From a bacterium (lineage in GTDB: Bacteria > Cyanobacteriota > Vampirovibrionia > Gastranaerophilales > Gastranaerophilaceae), in assembly GCA_024408905.1 (NCBI GenBank), contig JAKSUP010000074.1, forward strand, positions 1-6,955: DNA of 6,955 bases, given 5' to 3'. Position 1 is the stretch's first letter; each line of letters begins with the position of its first letter. The notes under the pieces are model-generated. The model was not told the DNA's origin. It saw only the letters and a program-made list of their open reading frames with translations, and made no database searches. Of this stretch, positions 1 through 5,094 are shown piece after piece. The translations under genes were made by a program, and so were the position numbers.

Positions 1-47
1 ATGACGTAATAAATCAGGATTTAGAGTACAAAACATTGGCGCTATAA
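1..47 (+). CDS. possible C-terminal tail of an upstream gene (partial)
   Basis: One frame (first full codon at position 3) reads DVINQDLEYKTLAL and stops at TAA 45-47, which lies 37 bases before a clear + strand terminator hairpin. That spacing suits the end of an upstream gene. However, an overlapping frame also stays open from position 5 to a TAA at 95-97, inside the terminator loop. Too little is present to choose between them or to name a product. Confidence 0.25.
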   Translation, partial: DVINQDLEYKTLAL

Positions 48-84
48 ACAAGGTTCTATTTAACAAACAACACATTGATGTGTG

Positions 85-115
85 GCTGCAAAAATAAAAT
101 TTGCAGCTTTTTTTT
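85..115 (+). terminator. intrinsic terminator closing the upstream gene
   Basis: A perfect 8-bp stem, GCTGCAAA (85-92) with TTTGCAGC (100-107), encloses a 7-base A-rich loop and is followed directly by eight T residues (108-115). This is a textbook Rho-independent terminator for + strand transcription entering from the left. It makes it likely that the exported-protein/bamA/skp operon starts its own transcript downstream. A small 5-bp hairpin, ACACA (70-74) with TGTGT (79-83), sits just before it. Confidence 0.88.
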
Positions 116-131
116 AACATTCCTTAATATT

Positions 132-159
132 TTTACATTTCAGATTTTTATTTTATGCT
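132..159 (+). promoter_or_regulatory. candidate sigma-70 promoter for the envelope operon
   Basis: TTTACA (132-137) is separated by 16 bases from TATGCT (154-159), a fair match to -35/-10 boxes just past the upstream terminator. It would give a leader of about 100 bases before the ATG at 265. Competing candidates lie in the same AT-rich leader: TTGAAA (194-199) with TATCTT (218-223) at 18 bases, and an isolated perfect TATAAT (238-243) without a good -35. A promoter is expected somewhere between 116 and 250, but which of these is used cannot be decided from sequence. Confidence 0.35.
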
Positions 160-252
160 TAATATAAGGTTGTATTAAGATTTGAGAACTTTTTTGAAAA
201 ATCATACGTATGGAGGATATCTTATCTTATAAATTAATATAATCTAGTCTTG

Positions 253-260
253 GGTGGGGA
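253..260 (+). promoter_or_regulatory. ribosome binding site that sets the start of the exported-protein gene
   Basis: GGTGGGGA ends 4 bases before the ATG at 265. It would lie inside the coding sequence if the in-frame TTG at 250 were used, so it argues for the ATG. Like the other two sites in this operon it is G-rich rather than a canonical GGAGG. Confidence 0.55.
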
Positions 261-264
261 TTTT

Positions 265-870
265 ATGAATATCAGAAGAGTCTTAATGACAATCTTATTA
301 TTGATTGGATGTTGTATACCAAGCTATGCAGATGGTAATGGTATTGCATCCAGAGATTTTTCTTTTCATATACCTTCATATTTCCGTATAGAAACAGTAA
401 CAAGCCCTGTTTTAATAGCTAATATTACGGATAGAACAGGGAACCTTCCAACAAACTTGGGAACTCAGTTCAAAGTTATTTCTAATAACCACGAAGCAAA
501 AAAACTATACTTAAACGCTGTTATTAATACAGACTCAGGGCAGATGGATTCCATGTTTGAGCAAGGTGGCAGGGTTTATGTTGCGTTTGGCAACCTACAA
601 AAACCTCCAAAAGCAAACGCTTTGATGAATTGCAAAATAGGTTCAATGCCAAACCAAAGTCCCGGAGTTGTTGCGTATCCCGTATTGTCCGTAAGAGGTA
701 CATCAGCAAAATTTAATAGAGGCGAAGGGAAGTATGAAGTATATGCAAAAAATGGAATAACCAACGTTTCTGTTAATATCGGCTCTCATGTATTACAAAA
801 TTCCTTTGCAGCAAATGATCCAAACGGTTCTTATCAAGCAATTCTGTCTTTGACAGAAGCTGATATGTAA
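265..870 (+). CDS. exported protein of unknown function, first gene of the bamA-skp operon
   Basis: Unrecognised 201-residue protein. The N-terminus is a clear export signal: MNIRR, then a hydrophobic run at about residues 6-18. Two processing routes fit. L-I-G-C at 13-16 matches a lipobox (lipidation at C16), and S-Y-A at 20-22 is a good signal peptidase I site before D23. The mature part is rich in short alternating hydrophobic stretches and ends in a segment of the type NGSYQAILSLT (188-197), which resembles the last strand of secreted beta-sandwich or pilin-like domains. That resemblance is only suggestive. The mature part has one cysteine (C123) if signal peptidase I cleaves. The ATG at 265 is chosen over the in-frame TTG at 250 because GGTGGGGA lies just upstream of it. 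Only 27 bases and no terminator separate it from bamA, so co-transcription is likely. Function is unknown; location is periplasm, outer membrane or cell surface. Confidence 0.8.
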   Translation: MNIRRVLMTILLLIGCCIPSYADGNGIASRDFSFHIPSYFRIETVTSPVLIANITDRTGNLPTNLGTQFKVISNNHEAKKLYLNAVINTDSGQMDSMFEQGGRVYVAFGNLQKPPKANALMNCKIGSMPNQSPGVVAYPVLSVRGTSAKFNRGEGKYEVYAKNGITNVSVNIGSHVLQNSFAANDPNGSYQAILSLTEADM

Positions 871-897
871 AACTATTTTCATTAAATTTGGGGTGGT

Positions 898-3234
898 ATG
901 AAAATTAAAACTGAATACAAAAACTTGGCATGTATAGTGTCAATGGTTGCTATGACAACAGTTTTAGCTTGTTCTGTGGCTTTTGCAGAAGAAGAATATT
1001 CACCATTCCATATTATTAATAATGACGAAACCAAACTATCTAAAGCAATTCAATTAAATACCACTCAAGTACAAACTCCAACAGCCAACAAAGAAACACC
1101 TTACAATTTAAGGTCATTTGGTGAGGATGAATATTTTTCATCAACCCACTTGCCACCCCCAAATCAGCCGGAGCTTAGGGAGAAAACGAAAACGGATGTA
1201 AAATCTGTACCACAATCTGTGAGGGCAGAACAGACTGAATTTGTGCCAAATACAAATGCAAATAGCTTTTTTTCACCACAAGATCCGAATGATGAAGTAT
1301 TTTCTTCTATTAATCAGGCGTTTACGAACATAGAAAGCCCTAAAAAAGAAGAAAAAACAGAAATGGTTCAAGAACCAATTAAGCCGAAGGAACCACTTAC
1401 GGAATACAATACAGCCGTAAACAATGACGTTGTTTATTACAATTCTGTTGACCCGTCAGAAGAAATCGAAATGGAAGGCCGAAGAATTAACAGCGTTGAG
1501 ATTGCAGGGCTTAATTATGTATCTCCGGACTTACTAACCCCTGTAATCAGTACACACATAGGTTCTTCATTCAACTCTGAAGCTTTGCAAGAGGATTTGA
1601 AAAATATTTATGCAACGGGATATTTTACGGATTTAATGGCAGTCGAACCGTCAGTACGTTATGACGGAACTGTAGATTTGGTATTCACTTTGCAAGAAAA
1701 TATTCCTGTAACAGATGTAACCGTTTGTGGCAATAATGTTATTCCGACTGCCGAACTTCAACCTTTTGTTGCACCGTTAAAAAATATGCCTCAAAACCTT
1801 AATAAAATTAACGAGGCTGTCGGTAAAATCAATGATTATTACCACGATAAGGGTTATATTTTAGCAAGTATTTCATCAGTTGATGATGATGCTAAAGGAA
1901 ATATTTTATTTACCGTAAACGAAGGCGTTATTAATTCAATTAATATTGAAGGAAACACAAAAACAAAAGATTATATTATTCAGCGTAATATTATGACACA
2001 AGCCGGTAGTGTTTATAACGAAGAATGTTTGAAAAAAGATTTATCAAATGTTTTTGCTACACAATATTTTGAAGATGTAAACAGAGAAATTAAACCTGCT
2101 GAAGACGGGAAATACGATGTTACTGTTATTGTCAAAGAAAAAAATACGGAAAAAATTACAATAGGTGGTGGTATCGATACAGGCCTCGGTATTTTTGGTA
2201 CAGCAGGTATTAGTGAAGATAATTTCCGTGGCAGAGGGCAAAAGATTAGTCTAAACGGTATCGTTGGTACAGGTATTTTAATGAGTGATTCTTCTATCAA
2301 AAACCGTATTAACTATCAAGTCGAATTGAATTTCTTTGAGCCGTATTTATTGAATCCTGAAACATCTTTGGCAAGTAAATTATATTTTAGAGAACTCGGT
2401 AGCTATCATGTACCACTTGCAATTGAACGCAGATTTGGTTTGAGTGGAACAATTGAACACAAGGTCAAAGATTCTGAACATTTGTCTACGACATTTACGG
2501 CCGGCGTTGAACACATAGGTTTAAGAGAAGGCGATTTCAATAAAATTTCATCTTTATATCGCGAAAGAGGTCTTGATATAGCACAACGTGATAAACAGCT
2601 CATTGGAGGCTTCTTTGTTCATTTAGCACCCGGGGTAAGGTACAACAGTCTTGATACACAAGAAAATCCAAGAGAAGGTATAATCGCACAAGCAAAATAT
2701 GATGAAGCACTGGCTATAGGAAATATGAACAGAACCCACGGTAAATTATCCGGTGCCGTTACAAGATTCTTCCCTGTGTTCAAGAAATCATCTTTATCAC
2801 TTACTGCTAAGGGTGGTATAAAAGTTCACGGAAATGAAATGCCTGAAATTATGACTTATGCTCTTGGTGGCCCATATTCAATCAGAGGTTTCAAGATGAG
2901 TGGTGTCGGTACAGGTAATTCATTCTTGATGGGTTCTGCAGAACTTGCTACTCCAATACCGTTCTTTGATAAAATTAAATATGAATTCTTCCACAAAATG
3001 CGCTTGACATTCTTCTTAGATGCCGGCAAAGTATTCGACCCTACGATTACAAATACTTTGTATGACAGACCGGGAAGTGCAATATCTATGGGTGTTGGTT
3101 TAAGATTTTATGTGCCTAATATAGGACCTATTTCTATCGATTACGGTCTTCCACTCACCAACCCTGGAAGAAACGGAAATACAGGTGGCTACTTTACATT
3201 CGGTACAGGTGGCATAAATGGTTACGATTGGTAA
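898..3234 (+). CDS. bamA: BamA/Omp85 outer-membrane protein assembly factor
   Basis: Central pore of outer-membrane protein assembly: it receives unfolded beta-barrel proteins from the periplasm and inserts them into the outer membrane. The 778 residues begin with a signal peptide (cleavage likely after A-F-A, residue 30). A linker at about 31-190, rich in Pro, Glu, Asn and Thr, follows. Three POTRA domains come next at about 196-268, 269-344 and 345-416; the first and third share the helix pattern L-x-N-[IV]-[YF]-A-T-x-Y-F (235-243 and 382-391). The 16-strand barrel domain fills 417-778. It carries the loop-6 signature GGPYSIRGF (657-665, with R663 and G664) and the late-strand motifs FFLDAGKVF (705-713) and DYGLP (748-752). 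The last residue is Trp, fitting the usual terminal aromatic of barrel proteins. Three POTRAs plus a Pro-rich linker resemble cyanobacterial Omp85; TamA also has three but lacks this linker. GGGGTGG (890-896) abuts the ATG. skp follows after 17 bases. Confidence 0.95.
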   Translation: MKIKTEYKNLACIVSMVAMTTVLACSVAFAEEEYSPFHIINNDETKLSKAIQLNTTQVQTPTANKETPYNLRSFGEDEYFSSTHLPPPNQPELREKTKTDVKSVPQSVRAEQTEFVPNTNANSFFSPQDPNDEVFSSINQAFTNIESPKKEEKTEMVQEPIKPKEPLTEYNTAVNNDVVYYNSVDPSEEIEMEGRRINSVEIAGLNYVSPDLLTPVISTHIGSSFNSEALQEDLKNIYATGYFTDLMAVEPSVRYDGTVDLVFTLQENIPVTDVTVCGNNVIPTAELQPFVAPLKNMPQNLNKINEAVGKINDYYHDKGYILASISSVDDDAKGNILFTVNEGVINSINIEGNTKTKDYIIQRNIMTQAGSVYNEECLKKDLSNVFATQYFEDVNREIKPAEDGKYDVTVIVKEKNTEKITIGGGIDTGLGIFGTAGISEDNFRGRGQKISLNGIVGTGILMSDSSIKNRINYQVELNFFEPYLLNPETSLASKLYFRELGSYHVPLAIERRFGLSGTIEHKVKDSEHLSTTFTAGVEHIGLREGDFNKISSLYRERGLDIAQRDKQLIGGFFVHLAPGVRYNSLDTQENPREGIIAQAKYDEALAIGNMNRTHGKLSGAVTRFFPVFKKSSLSLTAKGGIKVHGNEMPEIMTYALGGPYSIRGFKMSGVGTGNSFLMGSAELATPIPFFDKIKYEFFHKMRLTFFLDAGKVFDPTITNTLYDRPGSAISMGVGLRFYVPNIGPISIDYGLPLTNPGRNGNTGGYFTFGTGGINGYDW

Positions 3235-3236
3235 TT

Positions 3237-3243
3237 AGGGGAT
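3237..3243 (+). promoter_or_regulatory. ribosome binding site that sets the skp start
   Basis: AGGGGAT ends 8 bases before the ATG at 3252 and starts just after the bamA stop (3232-3234). It would be inside the gene if the in-frame ATG at 3228 were used. That upstream ATG would also overlap bamA and put seven extra residues plus a linker Met ahead of a classic MKK signal peptide. Confidence 0.7.
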
Positions 3244-3251
3244 TTAATATT

Positions 3252-3695
3252 ATGAAAAAATTAGTTTTAATAATTGCATTGTTATCTGTTACACTACCTT
3301 CATTTGCAGGTGGCGTTGGTTATATCAACTATGAAAAAGTTGTTAGTGAATACAAATTTGCACAGAATTATGTAAAAGAAATTGAAACAAAGGAAGCAGA
3401 AATACAAAAATTCTTAGCTCAAAAAGAAGAAGAATTTAAAAAAATTGAATCTCCAATTCAGAAAAGCAAATTTGAAGAAGGTGTAAAAATCCAGCTTCAA
3501 TCAAAAGAAAAAGCATATAATGAATTCAGAGAAAAACGAGAAGAAGAAGTTTATACAAGAGTCCACGCTGTCGCAGAAAAAATCAGGTTAGAAAAAAATC
3601 TTGATACTTTGCTTGATGCAAGAAGTGTTTTTTCGGGTGGAGTTGATATAACTGATGAACTTATAAAAAAGCTTAATTCAAATCAAGTAAGGTAA
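3252..3695 (+). CDS. skp: Skp/OmpH-family periplasmic chaperone
   Basis: A holdase that in known Skp proteins forms a trimer with coiled-coil arms around unfolded outer-membrane proteins and delivers them to BamA. The 147-residue product starts with a strong signal peptide (MKKLVLIIALLSVTLPSFA, cleavage after residue 19). The mature protein begins with the OmpH-type strand and helix GVGYINYEKVVSEY (21-34). A long charged helical region at about 38-112, dense in Glu and Lys, would make the coiled-coil arms. The typical closing strand and helix VFSGGVDITDELIKKLN (126-142) matches the family C-terminus. Length is usual for the family (about 140-170). The ATG at 3252 is preferred over the in-frame ATG at 3228 because of ribosome-site spacing and signal-peptide quality. 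Position 17 bases after bamA matches the common bamA-skp order, but the lpx/fabZ genes that often follow are absent here. Confidence 0.93.
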   Translation: MKKLVLIIALLSVTLPSFAGGVGYINYEKVVSEYKFAQNYVKEIETKEAEIQKFLAQKEEEFKKIESPIQKSKFEEGVKIQLQSKEKAYNEFREKREEEVYTRVHAVAEKIRLEKNLDTLLDARSVFSGGVDITDELIKKLNSNQVR

Positions 3696-3768
3696 TTTAA
3701 TTAATATCTGTTTATAATCTAAAAAATTATGACAAAATCAACAGTTCTTCTACATTTTAACTAATATT

Positions 3769-3784
3769 AATGCTAAGCATTTTT
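3769..3784 (+). terminator. weak hairpin between convergent genes
   Basis: AATGC (3769-3773) pairs with GCATT (3777-3781) around a 3-base loop, followed by only three T residues before the sequence turns mixed. It lies 73 bases past the skp stop, next to the stop codon of the opposing gene (3783-3785). It is the only candidate terminator I find between the two convergent genes, and it is poor in both directions. Confidence 0.25.
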
Positions 3785-4943
3785 AATCGTTGTATTGCAA
3801 ATAACCTTCTTTAGAAAAACTTACTGACTTAATACGTTTTCCATTTTGTTCTACATCATAATAGCTTGGCTTATTATTTTTATCAACATATAAAGATTTA
3901 ATCAAATCACCTTTTTTATATTCTACATGATATGAGCCATCATCGTGATATATAGTGGTTTTTATTGTATCTTTATCATAATATTCTTTGATAATTTGAG
4001 TTCCGTTTTCTTTGAATTCTACTTTTGTGTTCCCATCGTAGTATTCTCTTATACTACCATTCCCGTATAGGGAATATGACTTGTTATCAAGATTATTTTT
4101 GGCTAGTTGTTCCATTTGGGTTTTGTCATATTTGTCTGCAGGTTTAACATCTGCATCATCTATTACATCTCTTTCCATATAGTTAGGTACAGTTATATCT
4201 TTGCTAACATTTTCTCTGATGTTAATAATTGCACCCTTATTTAAAGTGATGTCTTTGTCATAATCCACATTTCCCATTTTTCTTGAAACATTTATATTTT
4301 TTACCATGCAATCGGCGTCTAAATTTACACCAATATAATTGTCATAGTTTTTATCACTTACGGATAACTCATAGTTTGGAACATCTGAATAAAAGTTTTT
4401 TGAATAAGACTTATGCGAACCATTAGGCAATTCTTCATGTCGCTCGACATAATCAATTTCACCATCTTCGTATGATGTTGTATAAGATACATTCGGTTCA
4501 TCCGGCGAATATTCTGTAACGCTTATACCATTCCCATATTGATAATTATATTGATCCTTCAATAATTTACCTGTTTCTATATCAATAACTTCTATTTTAT
4601 AAATATTATTTTCTTTGCCTTTAACATCAGAAGGGTAATATCTGGTTTCAAATTTATCGTCCTTTTGAACAACGTACTCTATTGTTCCAAAAGGATCAGT
4701 AACTTTTTCACCCTGCACGTCAGATAATGCTACATCTCTATTTAATATAACTTCTGCAGGTTTATGATCAAAGTTTTCTTTATTTTTAACTAAACTCATA
4801 TTGTATATTCCAAGGGATTCCAGACCTGCCATAGTATAATTGTCAATTGGATTTGTTGATTTTTTTACAATTTTATTTTGCTTCTGTGGATTATCCAAAT
4901 AAATTCCGGATGCAGGACAATTATTATTTATACCGTTTACCAT
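3783..4943 (-). CDS. hypothetical repeat-bearing Tyr/Asn/Asp/Lys-rich protein
   Basis: Unrecognised protein of 386 residues. The start at 4943 is chosen over the ATG six bases earlier (4949) because AGAGGT (4951-4956) lies 7 bases upstream of it but touches the other ATG. There is no signal peptide and no membrane segment. An N-terminal part (1-60, Asn-rich, only two further Cys: C9 and C212) precedes a largely polar, beta-rich body. The C-terminal region, about 290-386, shows degenerate units of roughly 18-23 residues beginning with a turn such as N-G-S, N-G-T or D-G-S and running into a Tyr-rich strand. Similar units occur near 137-180; Y-G-N-G followed by E-Y appears at 137-145 and again at 293-301. 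This recalls YD- or MORN-like beta repeats (YwqK-type antitoxins, RHS-type surface proteins), but no family can be claimed. It stands alone, convergent to skp and behind the synthetase terminator, so it is probably its own transcription unit. Confidence 0.75.
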   Translation of the reverse strand: MVNGINNNCPASGIYLDNPQKQNKIVKKSTNPIDNYTMAGLESLGIYNMSLVKNKENFDHKPAEVILNRDVALSDVQGEKVTDPFGTIEYVVQKDDKFETRYYPSDVKGKENNIYKIEVIDIETGKLLKDQYNYQYGNGISVTEYSPDEPNVSYTTSYEDGEIDYVERHEELPNGSHKSYSKNFYSDVPNYELSVSDKNYDNYIGVNLDADCMVKNINVSRKMGNVDYDKDITLNKGAIINIRENVSKDITVPNYMERDVIDDADVKPADKYDKTQMEQLAKNNLDNKSYSLYGNGSIREYYDGNTKVEFKENGTQIIKEYYDKDTIKTTIYHDDGSYHVEYKKGDLIKSLYVDKNNKPSYYDVEQNGKRIKSVSFSKEGYLQYND

Positions 4944-4950
4944 ACACATG

Positions 4951-4956
4951 ACCTCT
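4951..4956 (-). promoter_or_regulatory. ribosome binding site that sets the start of the repeat protein
   Basis: On the - strand this reads AGAGGT. It is one base from the ATG at 4949 but 7 bases from the in-frame ATG at 4943, so the latter has the normal spacing and is preferred. The difference is two residues (M-C). Confidence 0.6.
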
Positions 4957-4968
4957 TTTTTACAACTA

Positions 4969-4997
4969 ATTATATATACAATAAGTCTAATATAGAA
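4969..4997 (-). promoter_or_regulatory. candidate promoter of the repeat-protein gene
   Basis: On the - strand a perfect -10 box TATAAT (4974-4969) sits 17 bases after TTCTAT (4997-4992), a weak -35. Transcription would begin about 20 bases before the chosen ATG, leaving a minimal leader with the ribosome site. An alternative pair is TTTAAA (5017-5012) with TATATT (4994-4989), also at 17 bases. The strand is so AT-rich that chance matches are expected. Confidence 0.3.
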
Positions 4998-5058
4998 TAA
5001 AATTTGATATTTTTAAAAAAATTTGTAACAAAAATTAATAAACCATAATCTAAATTCG

Positions 5059-5092
5059 AATAAAAACCACCTTTTAAAAGGTGGTTTTTATT
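5059..5092 (-). terminator. strong, symmetric intrinsic terminator of the acyl-CoA synthetase gene
   Basis: This is a perfect 34-base palindrome two bases past the synthetase stop codon (5097-5095). The core ACCACC (5066-5071) pairs with GGTGGT (5080-5085) around TTTTAAAA and is flanked by A5 on one side and T5 on the other. Because the flanks are complementary, it has a U-tract on either strand and should act in both directions. In the - direction it ends the synthetase transcript and separates it from the repeat-protein gene. In the + direction it would stop antisense transcription arriving from the skp side. Confidence 0.9.
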
Positions 5093-5094
5093 AT

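Noticed and set aside
5..97. Open + frame reading NKSGFRVQNIGAINK... to a TAA at 95-97
   Set aside because: It is preceded by an in-frame TGA at 2-4, so it cannot continue leftward under the standard code, has no start codon with a ribosome site, and its stop lies inside the terminator loop. A chance open stretch is more likely, though a window-edge misread cannot be excluded.
116..264. Riboswitch or structured leader upstream of the envelope operon
   Set aside because: The leader is almost pure A/T with no stable stems or conserved core that I recognise.
524..764. Short - strand frames opposite the exported-protein gene
   Set aside because: They lie wholly inside a convincing + strand gene, lack ribosome sites and look like antisense shadows.
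2013..2603. - strand frames of 65-95 codons opposite bamA
   Set aside because: They overlap the well-supported barrel and POTRA coding sequence and have compositions expected of the reverse complement.
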